Shown in pieces: positions 34,773 to 44,241 of a stretch of DNA of 64,000 nucleotides; positions within the stretch are counted from its first letter, which is position 1; every line of letters starts with the position of its first letter. Source of the DNA: Granulicella sibirica. GTDB lineage: Bacteria > Acidobacteriota > Terriglobia > Terriglobales > Acidobacteriaceae. Position numbers and translations under genes: made by a program. The stretch lies in contig NZ_RDSM01000004.1 of NCBI RefSeq assembly GCF_004115155.1, positions 1-64,000 on the forward strand, written 5' to 3'. The notes under the pieces were generated by a model, which had not been told where the DNA came from, did no database searches, and worked only from the letters and a program-made list of their open reading frames with translations.

Positions 34773-37700
34773 ATGAACCTTCGCAGGTTATGTCTTGGTC
34801 TGTGTCTTCTCCCAACCTTTATGGTGGGACCGGCTCTTCTCGAAGGAACTGCATGGGCCCAGGAGACGACAGGTTCGCTCCAAGGCACCGTGAAAGATGC
34901 AACCGGGGCCGTCGTTTCCCACGCCTCCGTGATTGCAAGCACCCCGACGCTGGTCGGCGTAAAGAGTACGCAAACAGATGGAAGAGGGTACTTTCACTTT
35001 TCGAACCTGCCTCCCGGCTCCTACCTGGTAACGGTCGAGGCGAAGGGTTTTGCTACTCTCAAGCAGTCGAACCTCCTGATCGAGGTCGGCCACTCTCCTT
35101 CGCTGGATCTGACTCTCTCGATCGGTTCGGATCTGACGATTGTGGATGTGTCGTCGGATAACAGCCCACAGATCGATGTCACGAGCGTGACGACCCAGAC
35201 AAATTTGACCGCGGATGTACTGAACTACGTGCCACGCGGCAACTCGTATCAGTCGGTGATCCAGTTTGCGCCGTCGGCCCGCAACGAACCCTTGATGGGA
35301 AACAACACGACGAACGGCAGCGGAAGTGTTTCGCCGGGCAACGGAAGCAACGGCAATACCTACGGCTATTCGATCGGCGGTGGATCGGATTCCGAAAACT
35401 CGTACCTGGTGGAAGGGCAAGAGACCGCGAACCTGATCGGTGGTTACTCGCATACCAACGTGCCGTTCGACTTTATCGATCAGGTGCAGGTCAAGACGTC
35501 AGGAGTCGCGGCTGAGTATGGTGGCGCGCTTGGTGGCGTAGTGAACGTCGTGATGAAGAAGGGTACCGAGCATTATCACGGCTCTGTCTTCACCTACTTC
35601 AATGCCTCTGGTCTTAATGCGGGGCCGAATGCCCAGCCGCGATATGATCCGGTGGGCACGCTGCCTGATGCCCTCGCGAGCGGCGCTCAACTGGATCAGC
35701 CATACCAGAGCTTCCAGCCTGTGAAACCAAAGACGAGCGAGGTTTACCCAGGCTTTACGCTTGGCGGCCCTCTGCTTCCGTTCTCCGCACGCTTCAAGGA
35801 CAAGATCTTCGGGTTTGTCGCCTTCAACCCGGACCTGGTTCGGACGGAGATCAAGGTCAACTACGGCTCGACAAATGGGGGAATCGTTCCGTTCAGCACG
35901 AACCAGAACACGTACTACACAACGGCGCGCGTCGATGCACAGGCGACCAAGAAGATCCGCGTCTTCGGTTCGTGGCTCTACCAACTACAGCGCGAGAATG
36001 GCCAGAACCTGCCGAACCAGGATTCAACCCAAGGCTACTTCAATGCATCGACGGGATGCTTCGGCGCGGCAACATCCGCTTCGAATCCCTGCCAGTCTTC
36101 CGGCGTACCCCAGTTCTCGTACGCCCATACTCTTGGTTACACGGCACCGAACATCACCGTCAATACCGGCGCCGACATCACGGTGACACAGAATATCGTG
36201 GCGACAACGCACTTCGGCTATTACTTCGAGAATTACCATGATTTCGGCTTCCCGACGACCGGCAATCTACAGTACTTCGAGACGAACGGCACCTCGGCAA
36301 CCGACACGAACGGAAACGCCATCGCGCCAGGATCGCAGCTTTACCAGTCGACCGGCTATATCAACGCCCCGACTGACCAGAACTTCACACAATACAACGC
36401 AAGCAAAGCGATCCAACTGGATCAGGATGTTGCCTGGTACAAAACCGGATGGGCGGGGACGCATAACTTCAAGTTTGGGTACCAGCTCACAAGAAACTCG
36501 AACATCCTGGACCAGCACTACAACGCACCCGAAGTGAACGTTTATGTCGGCTCTGGCGGCCCGGCGACGTATCAGCCTTCGAGTCCCACCGGAAATGCGA
36601 CCTGTCAGGATCCAACTAAGAACTTAGTCATGATCGGTACTGGTTGCCAAGGCCAGTATGGATACGTCTCAATCGAGGATTTTGGCACGAGTGGCCACGC
36701 CATCAGCTATGACCATGGATTGTATGCCCAGGACTCCTGGCAGGTCGGACATGGCATAACGCTTGACTTTGGTGTCCGGTTCGACAAGGAGTATCTGCCG
36801 GGCGAAGCCTTGAATGCCACGTCTATCACGGGTGCCAACCTTTCCAAGCCGATCGACTTCGGATGGACGGATAAGTTCGCACCGCGACTCGGCGCGGCGT
36901 GGGATGTGTTCCGTGACGGCAAGCTGAAGGTATTCGGCGGATACGGCAAGTTCTACGACACGATGAAGCTGAACCTCGCGATCAGCTCGTTCGGCGGCCA
37001 GTACTGGCAGAACTGCTACTTCGGGCTCAACACGCAGGATCTAAGCAGCATCACACCCACCTTTAACAGCAATGCCCGCTACTGCAGCGGCCAGGCTCCA
37101 AACAGCACAACAAATTTCTCGGGCGGTAACTCGCCGGCCGGATTGACGTTCATCGAAAGCCAGGACTTCCGTTCCTTCCCGACCACCTGCTCCACCTGCA
37201 GCGCGGTACAGGAAGGTGTTGCTCCTGGGCTGAAGCCGTACCAGCAGCATGAGTCGGTTTTCGGCACCGAGTACCAGTTAGCCAAGACGCTTGCGTTGAA
37301 TGTGACGTACAGCCGACGGCGGCTTGATCGCGTGATTGAGGATGCCTCGCTGGCATCTTCGGTAACGGGTAGCGAGACGTTCGTGGTAGTGAACCCCGGG
37401 TATGGTTCGAATGCGACCTATAACGGATTCTGCCAGTTCCTGTACGGGGCTGGGGCTCAGGACTGCACCTCGACTTCGGGCGTGAATCCTCCGAACCAGA
37501 CCATTCCGGCGGCGCGCAGCTACGACGGAGTCGAGTTCCGGCTGAGCAAGGCGCTTTCGAATCATTGGGCTGGACTCTTCTCTTACACGTATAGCCACTT
37601 CCGCGGCAACTACACGGGGTTGACCAGCTCGGATATCGCTGACGGCGGAAACGGTGGACGCAACGCTCCGAACAACAGCCGCTCGTTCGACGAGCCCTAC

Positions 37701-38366
37701 TTCCAGTACAACGCAAATGGCGGATCTTCGAGCGGGGCGCTCCCGACGGATCGTCCGAACACCCTGAAGGGCTATGCGTATTACCAGTTGAAGTATCTTC
37801 ACAAGCTCAGCTCTGATTTCGGCATCTTCCAGACTCTCTACGAAGGCTCTCCGAACACGAGCTACCTGGACGTGGGCTATAGCGAAAACGCGTTCCCGGT
37901 GGACATCTTCAACCGCGGAAAGTGGGCCGATATCGCCCAGGATCCCAATACCGGTGTGATCACGGTTGGAAACACTCGAACCTACCGCAATCCCTGGTAC
38001 AACCAGACGGACTTCAACTTCACCGAAGGGTATGAGGTGCGGGAGGGTAAGGCGCTGACATTCGCGGCGACATTCACCAACCTCTTGAACGAGCACTCCG
38101 TGACCGCTGTCAACGAGCAGATCGATTCGGGCTACTTCGGGAACCAGTACGTGACACCCGGCGGCTATGCGTTTTATAACGGCGCGGCCTTCTACGCTGC
38201 GGCGGAGCGGCCGTACAACGTGGCTCAATCCTTGAATGGTGCAACGATCTCGGGGCAACCATCGAATAGCAATGGTTATCCTCTAACAATCAGCAGCGAG
38301 TATGGCAAACCGCTTTACTATCAGCACCCTCGGACTATTCGTCTAGCGCTGAGCTTCAGCTTCTAA
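34773..38366 (+). CDS. Giant TonB-dependent-receptor-like protein with carboxypeptidase-regulatory-like domain
   Basis: A 1197-residue outer membrane protein. It has a signal peptide to about residue 30 (GTAWAQE), a carboxypeptidase-regulatory-like domain (about 33-115, TGSLQGTVKDATGAVVSHASV), a plug-like region that includes YSIGGGSDSENSYLVEGQET, and a barrel ending LALSFSF. The plug segment GVAAEYGGALGGVVNVVMKKG is characteristic. Lower similarity to the receptor at 9823 implies a different ligand. Downstream lies a GH27 enzyme on the opposite strand, so a glycan ligand is plausible but not proven. Confidence 0.88.
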   Translation: MNLRRLCLGLCLLPTFMVGPALLEGTAWAQETTGSLQGTVKDATGAVVSHASVIASTPTLVGVKSTQTDGRGYFHFSNLPPGSYLVTVEAKGFATLKQSNLLIEVGHSPSLDLTLSIGSDLTIVDVSSDNSPQIDVTSVTTQTNLTADVLNYVPRGNSYQSVIQFAPSARNEPLMGNNTTNGSGSVSPGNGSNGNTYGYSIGGGSDSENSYLVEGQETANLIGGYSHTNVPFDFIDQVQVKTSGVAAEYGGALGGVVNVVMKKGTEHYHGSVFTYFNASGLNAGPNAQPRYDPVGTLPDALASGAQLDQPYQSFQPVKPKTSEVYPGFTLGGPLLPFSARFKDKIFGFVAFNPDLVRTEIKVNYGSTNGGIVPFSTNQNTYYTTARVDAQATKKIRVFGSWLYQLQRENGQNLPNQDSTQGYFNASTGCFGAATSASNPCQSSGVPQFSYAHTLGYTAPNITVNTGADITVTQNIVATTHFGYYFENYHDFGFPTTGNLQYFETNGTSATDTNGNAIAPGSQLYQSTGYINAPTDQNFTQYNASKAIQLDQDVAWYKTGWAGTHNFKFGYQLTRNSNILDQHYNAPEVNVYVGSGGPATYQPSSPTGNATCQDPTKNLVMIGTGCQGQYGYVSIEDFGTSGHAISYDHGLYAQDSWQVGHGITLDFGVRFDKEYLPGEALNATSITGANLSKPIDFGWTDKFAPRLGAAWDVFRDGKLKVFGGYGKFYDTMKLNLAISSFGGQYWQNCYFGLNTQDLSSITPTFNSNARYCSGQAPNSTTNFSGGNSPAGLTFIESQDFRSFPTTCSTCSAVQEGVAPGLKPYQQHESVFGTEYQLAKTLALNVTYSRRRLDRVIEDASLASSVTGSETFVVVNPGYGSNATYNGFCQFLYGAGAQDCTSTSGVNPPNQTIPAARSYDGVEFRLSKALSNHWAGLFSYTYSHFRGNYTGLTSSDIADGGNGGRNAPNNSRSFDEPYFQYNANGGSSSGALPTDRPNTLKGYAYYQLKYLHKLSSDFGIFQTLYEGSPNTSYLDVGYSENAFPVDIFNRGKWADIAQDPNTGVITVGNTRTYRNPWYNQTDFNFTEGYEVREGKALTFAATFTNLLNEHSVTAVNEQIDSGYFGNQYVTPGGYAFYNGAAFYAAAERPYNVAQSLNGATISGQPSNSNGYPLTISSEYGKPLYYQHPRTIRLALSFSF

Positions 38367-38384
38367 ACCTGAGGGCTACTTAAC

Positions 38385-38428
38385 AAGGCCGGTGTGGGGG
38401 ACAGTAAACTGCCCGCCACACCGGCCTT
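38385..38428. terminator. Bidirectional intrinsic terminator
   Basis: A perfect 13-bp inverted repeat, AAGGCCGGTGTGG and its complement, around an 18-base loop between two convergent genes (receptor, GH27). Confidence 0.8.
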
Positions 38429-38537
38429 CTCACGTTTGGCACCTGACTGCGATTCTGGAGCGGGAGGCGAGCGTTCTGTTCGGAGGCTCGGCAGAGGGCC
38501 TGGGGTTGAAATTTGTCAACCGGCACAACAACAAGAG

Positions 38538-39926
38538 CTACGGCTTCAATTCGAGAAGAGCGCAGCCGTGGGGTGGGAGCGTGACGGTGAACTGTTCGGA
38601 TCTGCCGGTTGTCCTCTCTGTCCAGAGTTCGCGGCTGCTGTAGCTGCTTCCTGGCAGGTTGTAGAAGGCGTAGGCATGCTTGATCGTCTTCTCCTGATCG
38701 CCAAGGTTGAAGAGGGCGAGGTAGCGGACGTTGCCTTTGCCGCTGGAGGTCCAGGCAAGGGCATCGCCTTCTACTGCGGCTTGTCTCTGGTCGTGGCCGA
38801 ACTGGTTGACGTCAAGGATGTCGCGGTTGGTGAGGAGCTTGGTCGTCCACTCGTCAAGCTTGGTGAGGTTAGCTCCGAGGATCAGGGGAGAGCGAGCCAT
38901 CGACCAGAGCGTGAGCAAGGTGCGCTGCTCGTCATGGGTGAGTCGCGAGTCGCGGGCTTCGCCCTCGCCGGGGATGGGGCCGAGGTAGCCAAGCGGGAGC
39001 ATATCCGCGTCGGGCCACGTTTCCGGCTTGGCGTAGGCGGACCAGGCGGCCGCGAGCTCAAACTGTCCGTGTAGGCTGCGGGGGAAGGTCTTGGGATTCT
39101 TCCAGTAGTCCCAGAAATCGTCAGAGATCCGCCACATCTGGGCGTAGGGGATGAGTTCCTTGGCGATGCCGGGCGAGGTTGGCCCGGGGGAGAGGCTGAG
39201 GATGATGGGGCGGCCGGTCTTCACGATCGCGCGGTGAAGCATGCGGATCTCGGTGGGCTTATAAGGGTGGTCAGAGATGCAGTCGACCTTGAGGTAATCG
39301 ATGCCCCAGCTTGCATATTGCTGAAGCAGCGAGTCGTACCAGGCCTGGCCGGCTGGAGTGTCGCGAACGCCCCAGTTGGTTGGATCCCAGGGGCAGGCGT
39401 CGGCGGTATCGGCTACGTCTTTGGCGGTGAAATGGCTTCCGGCTACGGGAAGGTTGCGATCTACCGACTCGCGTGGAATGCCGCGAACGATGTGGATGCC
39501 GAACTTTAGACCTTGCGCATGCACGAAGGCTCCGAGGGCTACGAAGCCAGTGTTCTCGTCGTGGTCGATGGCTGACGGAAAGCGCGACGGCACCGGGATG
39601 TAGCGGCCGTTGGCGTCGAGTTCAAACTGGAGCTTTTCGGGGGTGGGCCGGTCCTGCGGGTTCTTGAGGAACCAGCCCTCGTCGATGACGGCGTAGTTCC
39701 ACCCGAAAGGCTTGAGGGTCTTGGCAAGCACGGCGACGTTTTCGCGGAACTGAGGCTCGGTTATCGTGAGACCGTAGGAGTCCCAGCTATTCCAGCCCAT
39801 TGGTGGGCGGGCTGCCAAGCTGGAGGAGGAAGTCTGCGCGCTGCAGGGCTGCAGCATAGATGCGACGGTGAGCAAGCAGAGCAGGCGTAGAACGGGAAGG
39901 GAATGAACGCCATTTGAATTGCGCAA
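38538..39926 (-). CDS. GH27 alpha-galactosidase-like glycoside hydrolase
   Basis: A 462-residue secreted enzyme with a signal peptide (to PCSAQ). The GH27 start RPPMGWNSWDSYG, then YAVIDEGWF, the nucleophile region DYLKVDCISD and the acid/base region WRISDDFWD are all visible. A small C-terminal beta domain follows from about 370. GH27 enzymes remove terminal alpha-galactose (or alpha-N-acetylgalactosamine or beta-arabinopyranose). The active-site cysteine in VDC is usual. The substrate within GH27 is not resolved. Confidence 0.9.
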   Translation of the reverse strand: MRNSNGVHSLPVLRLLCLLTVASMLQPCSAQTSSSSLAARPPMGWNSWDSYGLTITEPQFRENVAVLAKTLKPFGWNYAVIDEGWFLKNPQDRPTPEKLQFELDANGRYIPVPSRFPSAIDHDENTGFVALGAFVHAQGLKFGIHIVRGIPRESVDRNLPVAGSHFTAKDVADTADACPWDPTNWGVRDTPAGQAWYDSLLQQYASWGIDYLKVDCISDHPYKPTEIRMLHRAIVKTGRPIILSLSPGPTSPGIAKELIPYAQMWRISDDFWDYWKNPKTFPRSLHGQFELAAAWSAYAKPETWPDADMLPLGYLGPIPGEGEARDSRLTHDEQRTLLTLWSMARSPLILGANLTKLDEWTTKLLTNRDILDVNQFGHDQRQAAVEGDALAWTSSGKGNVRYLALFNLGDQEKTIKHAYAFYNLPGSSYSSRELWTERTTGRSEQFTVTLPPHGCALLELKP

Positions 39927-40139
39927 AGTTAAATCTCCTGTCGTTAGGGCCCAGCATACAAGTCTTCAGGGCAGGGAGAGACGGCAATAAGGCGGAAAGC
40001 CTTAGGAACGAGAGGCCACCGGTCTATGCACCAATCGTTCGAGTCCATTGCCCTTAAGGGGAATGGAAAGGACCAACGGTAGGAGAGAACCTTACTTATC
40101 ACCGGGCCGTTAGAGCTCCGGAATAGAAAGAGGTATGCC

Positions 40140-40232
40140 ATGCATAACCTTCTCATTGTGATTGCTTTCCTTGGAATGCTTTTGGCTCCCTGCATCGTCA
40201 CTGCGTTCAATGGAGTGGAAAACGAAGAATAA
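40140..40232 (+). CDS. 30-residue membrane or secreted peptide
   Basis: A 30-codon ORF starting MHNLLIVIAFLGMLLAPCIV and ending in an acidic NGVENEE tail. AGAGG is placed 6-7 bases before the ATG, and a terminator-like stem (GACCCG/CGGGTC, then TTTT) starts 10 bp after the stop. The complete small transcription unit and one hydrophobic helix argue it is real. No family is recognised. Confidence 0.6.
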   Translation: MHNLLIVIAFLGMLLAPCIVTAFNGVENEE

Positions 40233-40241
40233 ACCCTTCGT

Positions 40242-40268
40242 GACCCGCTCCTGACGGGTCGCCCCTTT
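40242..40268 (+). terminator. Terminator of the 30-residue ORF
   Basis: GACCCG at 40242-40247 pairs with CGGGTC at 40255-40260, followed by CCCC and TTTT. The stem is short, so efficiency is uncertain. Confidence 0.5.
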
Positions 40269-40320
40269 TCGCGGCCCTACGCCAAACCAGGCAGGGCCGC
40301 GTCCCATACCTCCCTGAACC

Positions 40321-41367
40321 ATGGTTGGTACACGTTATCCACTGGTTTGTAAGAGACTTGGGCCTTTTCGTCTTGATCCGGACGGCGCTCCCCCGCATAC
40401 TCCTTCTAGTGTGTGCGTACGCGGTGCCACCCAGACTAACGTGACCCGATACAGTCGCCAAGACGTCCTGAGAATTCTGCACTTGCCGACCCGCCAGCTT
40501 CAGGCATGGGAGCGAGTAGGTCTCATCCTTCCCAGACCACTCGATGAACAGTACACCTTCGAGGATCTCTCGCAGATGAGAACTCTGCGCGATCTCCAGG
40601 CTGCCACCCGCATTACCGTTAAAAGCATCCGCGCCTCGGTGGAGGCGATGCAGCAAGTGTCCGGAATGACCAACCCTCTGCTCGAAACGAGCATGGTTCA
40701 CAGCGGGTCCCGGCTCGCCTTTCGCTACGCGGGCGCACTTGTCGATCCGATGACCCGGCAGCTCTCCTTCGACTTTGATTACGAGCCTGATCGCAAATTG
40801 CGGGTCGTTCGCACCCGAGGCCAGGCTTCGGCACCCCCGGGGGGATCCGCTGCGTTGCAGGACATGTTCCTGCGCGCGGTGCGGCTTGAAGAAGACATCG
40901 CCACGCGGGGTATGGCGATGCAGCTCTACCAGGACATTCTTGCGATCGACCCGCGCCATGCTCCCGCATGCATCAACCTGGGAACGATCTTTTACACGCT
41001 TCGCGATTTCGCGATGGCCGAAACGATGTACCGGCGCGCGACGCTTTCGGATCCTGATTACGCGTTGGCATTCTTCGACCTCGGCAACGTGCTCGATGAG
41101 TTGCAGCGGCTGCCCGAGGCCATCGATGCGTACCGGCGCGCCGTGATGCTCGTTCCGACATACGCCGATGCTCATTACAACTTGGCGTTGGCCTATGAAC
41201 GCAGCGGAGAGCGCCGCCGGGCGCTGAGTCATTGGATGATCTATGCTCGCCTCGATCCGTCCGGTCCATGGGCGACGCACGCGAAGGGGCAGGCGAAGAA
41301 GATCCTCAGCATGGAACGGCTGTCCATCATTACCCGACACGGGACTCTCGTAGAAGAAACGGCATAG
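40321..41367 (+). CDS. MerR-type HTH regulator fused to TPR repeats
   Basis: A 348-residue protein. A MerR-like HTH covers about residues 42-110 (TRYSRQDVLRILHLPTRQLQAWERVGLI, then a wing and helices), a linker follows, and from about 200 there are three TPR repeats (ALQDMF, ACINLGTIFYTLRDFAMAETMYRRA, ALAFFDLGNVLDELQRLPEAIDAYRRA, ADAHYNLALAYERSGERRRALSHW). The first 40 residues look unstructured; a GTG at 40441 could be the true start. No effector-binding cysteines are seen. The TPR part probably binds a protein partner that controls DNA binding. Confidence 0.78.
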   Translation: MVGTRYPLVCKRLGPFRLDPDGAPPHTPSSVCVRGATQTNVTRYSRQDVLRILHLPTRQLQAWERVGLILPRPLDEQYTFEDLSQMRTLRDLQAATRITVKSIRASVEAMQQVSGMTNPLLETSMVHSGSRLAFRYAGALVDPMTRQLSFDFDYEPDRKLRVVRTRGQASAPPGGSAALQDMFLRAVRLEEDIATRGMAMQLYQDILAIDPRHAPACINLGTIFYTLRDFAMAETMYRRATLSDPDYALAFFDLGNVLDELQRLPEAIDAYRRAVMLVPTYADAHYNLALAYERSGERRRALSHWMIYARLDPSGPWATHAKGQAKKILSMERLSIITRHGTLVEETA

Positions 41368-41504
41368 GACAACGACCACGCCTACCGGCCCACACATCGG
41401 GGTGCGGTGTGTGGTTTTGCTTGAGTGGACGGGGCGTGCCAGGTAATCGGAGAAGATGCTAGACTCGCGGGCTGAATGAGTATTCATTTTTGAGGACGGC
41501 CCGC

Positions 41505-42665
41505 ATGGCAGAGTCGCTAAAAGCCCTCACGCAATTGAGTGAGGAGGAACTTTTCTTCCAGGATACGATTCGCCGCTTTGCTGTCGAAAAGATTGGTCCA
41601 CTCGTCCGAGGGATGGACGAGGCTCAGAAGCTGGAGCCGGCTTTGATCCAGGAACTCTTCGATCTGGGCCTGATGGCGATCGAGGTGCCCGAGCGATACG
41701 GCGGTTCCGGTGGCAGCTTCTTCGATTGCATCCTTGCGATCGAGGCCCTCTCAACGACCGATCCTTCGGTTGCGGTCCTCGTGGATGTGCAGAACACGCT
41801 CTGCCTCAACGCTCTCTTGCGCTGGTGCAACGACTTGCAGAAGGCACAGTTTCTCCCTCGACTGGCGAAAGACGCTGTCGGTTCCTACGCGTTGAGCGAG
41901 GCGTCCTCTGGGTCGGACGCGTTTGCGCTCCAGACGCGGGCTACCCGGAGTGGAGACAACTACGTGCTCAATGGCCAGAAGCTATGGATCACGAATGCCC
42001 TGGAGTCGAGCGTGTTTCTCGTCTTTGCCACGCTCGACGCCTCCCTTGGCTACAAGGGCATTACGGCCTTCCTGGTGGAGAAGGGAGCCTCCGGCTTTAC
42101 GCTCGGCAGGAAGGAAGAGAAGCTGGGGATTCGCGCGTCCAGCACAGCCGCCTTGCAGTTTGATGAATGCGTCATTCCTGCGGCGAACCTGGTGGGGGAG
42201 CCAGGCAAGGGCTACAAGATAGCCATCGAGACCTTGAATGAAGGCCGTATTGGGATTGCGGCGCAGATGGTTGGTCTCGCCCAGGGCGCATGGATGCACG
42301 CGGCTAAGTGGGCGAAGGAGCGACGGCAGTTCGGCAAGCCGATCGCCGAGTTCCAGGCGATTCAGTTCCAGCTGGCCGAGATGGCGACGGAGATCGAGGC
42401 CGCCAGGCTGCTGGTCTATAACGCCGCCCGTTTGAAGGATGCGGGAGCGGACTTTGCCAAGGAAGCCGCGATGGCGAAGTACTTCTGCTCGCAGGTAGCC
42501 GAACGCGTTTCGAGCCAGGCGGTCGAGATCTTTGGAGGATCGGGCTTTGTCCGCGACTACCCGGTCGAAAAACTCTACCGGGATGCCAAGATCGGAAAGA
42601 TCTACGAAGGGACCTCGTTCATGCAGCTTGCAACGATCGCCAAGCTCACTCTCGGGAAGTTCTAG
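41505..42665 (+). CDS. Acyl-CoA dehydrogenase
   Basis: About 386 residues from the ATG at 41505 (GAGGA upstream); a TTG at 41490 is in frame. Family marks are ALSEASSGSDAFALQTRA (substrate and FAD contact), LNGQKLWITNA, the second signature AAMAKYFCSQVAERVSSQAVEIFGGSGFVRDYPVEKLYRDAKIGKIYEGTS with the catalytic Glu in the last part (YEGTS). It is of the short/branched-chain type by motif. It oxidises acyl-CoA using an ETF; no ETF genes are near. Confidence 0.92.
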   Translation: MAESLKALTQLSEEELFFQDTIRRFAVEKIGPLVRGMDEAQKLEPALIQELFDLGLMAIEVPERYGGSGGSFFDCILAIEALSTTDPSVAVLVDVQNTLCLNALLRWCNDLQKAQFLPRLAKDAVGSYALSEASSGSDAFALQTRATRSGDNYVLNGQKLWITNALESSVFLVFATLDASLGYKGITAFLVEKGASGFTLGRKEEKLGIRASSTAALQFDECVIPAANLVGEPGKGYKIAIETLNEGRIGIAAQMVGLAQGAWMHAAKWAKERRQFGKPIAEFQAIQFQLAEMATEIEAARLLVYNAARLKDAGADFAKEAAMAKYFCSQVAERVSSQAVEIFGGSGFVRDYPVEKLYRDAKIGKIYEGTSFMQLATIAKLTLGKF

Positions 42666-42741
42666 CCACGCCGCGCTTCCTTGAAGGTATGAAACACAGC
42701 GAAATCCGCGAATCTTCCGTCGTGGGAGCCGTTACACTGTT

Positions 42742-42757
42742 GGCAGGACCTCCTGCC
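42742..42757. promoter_or_regulatory. Perfect inverted repeat overlapping the MFS ribosome binding site
   Basis: GGCAGGACCTCCTGCC, a 7-bp inverted repeat with a CC centre, ends 2 bases before the ATG of the transporter. It could be an operator or an RNA hairpin masking the start. Confidence 0.5.
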
Positions 42758-42759
42758 GC

Positions 42760-44016
42760 ATGACGCAGCCAACCACTTCTGCCACAGACTCTCCCGTGCG
42801 TCCCGCTCCACTGCCCTTTCTTGGGCTGGCCTGCGCGGTCGGGGTTTCGACGATCTACTATAACCAGCCTCTCCTGATAGAGATGCGGGAGAGCTATCAC
42901 GCATCGGCTGGCCAAATTGGTTTTGTCACCGTGGCGACCCAGATCGGCTATGCGGTCGGACTTCTTTGCTTCGTCCCGCTAGGTGACGTGCTCGAACGTC
43001 GCGCGCTCATGATGAGGATGTATGGAGCGGTTGCGGTGGCGCTGTTGCTCGTCGCGGTAGCTCCGACCGTGATGTGGCTCCTGGTGGCCAGCGTTGTTGC
43101 GGGCATGCTGGCTTCGGTCACGCACATTGTTCTTCCGATTGCACCAGATCTCGTCGACCATAGTCAGCGGGGACGGGCTATCGGGATCGTTATGACCGGT
43201 CTTCTTCTAGGCATCCTGCTGGCCAGGACGTTCGCAGGTTGGGTGAGCCACGTTACCGGCTGGCGATACGTCTTTGTGATCGCCGCAGTGCTCAATCTCG
43301 CCTTCGTGCCGCTGCTCTATCGCTTCATGCCCAGTCTGCCGCCGCGACAGCCACTTCGCTACAGCGAAGCGATGCGGTCGCTCTGGACACTCGTACGCAC
43401 CCAACCGCTTCTGCGGGAGTCGTGCGTCATCGGAGCCCTGGTCTTCGCGTCCTTTAGCTGCTTCTGGACGACGCTCGTCCTTCTGCTGGACAGCCACTAC
43501 AGCCTCGGGGCGGGCGTTGCCGGGAGCTTCGGCGTCGTGGGAGCCGCTGGGGCGCTGGTCGCTCCGATCGCAGGGCGTCTCAGCGACAAGCGTGGAACAC
43601 GTTGGGTCGTGACTGCCGGGATGAGCGTTCTTGCACTCTCCTACGTCTTCCTGTGGGTGGAAGAGAAGATCACTATGTCGACCGCGCTGCACGTTGCTGC
43701 CCTCGCCGTGGGAGTCATCGTGCTGGATATGGGGGCGCAAATGACCCAGGTGGCCAATCAGACCAGGATCTTCGGGCTCGTGCCTTCGGCACGGAGCCGC
43801 CTGAACACGGTCTACATGACCGTGTATTTCTCGGGTGCGGCGGCAGGGTCGGCACTTTCGACCATCGCGTGGGTCCACTTCAAGTGGAACGGCGTCTGCG
43901 CCCAGGCGCTTATCCTGATTGCCGTCGCCGGACTGTTCCACGCCTACGGGAGCCGGACCAAGCACCCCCGCCGGCCTCTCACGAGCGAGACGAGCGACGA
44001 GCCCCTGCATGCGTGA
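42760..44016 (+). CDS. MFS transporter
   Basis: A 418-residue protein with twelve hydrophobic segments. The loop 2-3 motif PLGDVLERRALM is the MFS GxLxDRxGRR-type signature, and the second half repeats it as AGRLSDKRGTRWV. The start is YYNQPLLIEMRESYHASAGQIGFV, typical of YnfM/NepI-like sugar or drug efflux MFS. The substrate is unknown. The polar C-terminus ends DEPLHA. Confidence 0.87.
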   Translation: MTQPTTSATDSPVRPAPLPFLGLACAVGVSTIYYNQPLLIEMRESYHASAGQIGFVTVATQIGYAVGLLCFVPLGDVLERRALMMRMYGAVAVALLLVAVAPTVMWLLVASVVAGMLASVTHIVLPIAPDLVDHSQRGRAIGIVMTGLLLGILLARTFAGWVSHVTGWRYVFVIAAVLNLAFVPLLYRFMPSLPPRQPLRYSEAMRSLWTLVRTQPLLRESCVIGALVFASFSCFWTTLVLLLDSHYSLGAGVAGSFGVVGAAGALVAPIAGRLSDKRGTRWVVTAGMSVLALSYVFLWVEEKITMSTALHVAALAVGVIVLDMGAQMTQVANQTRIFGLVPSARSRLNTVYMTVYFSGAAAGSALSTIAWVHFKWNGVCAQALILIAVAGLFHAYGSRTKHPRRPLTSETSDEPLHA

Positions 44017-44241
44017 CGTTGGATAGTAAGGCGATTCGGCGCGGCGATCCGGCTTCGCGATGACAAGCAGTGCGCCGTGCCTGTAGCAGAGTCAGGGAGA
44101 GAGCGGCTAGGTGAGCTCGATTTGCACTGTATTTTCATTTGCGAACCTGCATGGAGCGTGCCAGACTATGCCTGCATTTCGACCGACGGTTGAGGTGCTG
44201 AAGAGTCCCAAGTCTTATCAGAGCATTCCTGGGAGTTAAAC

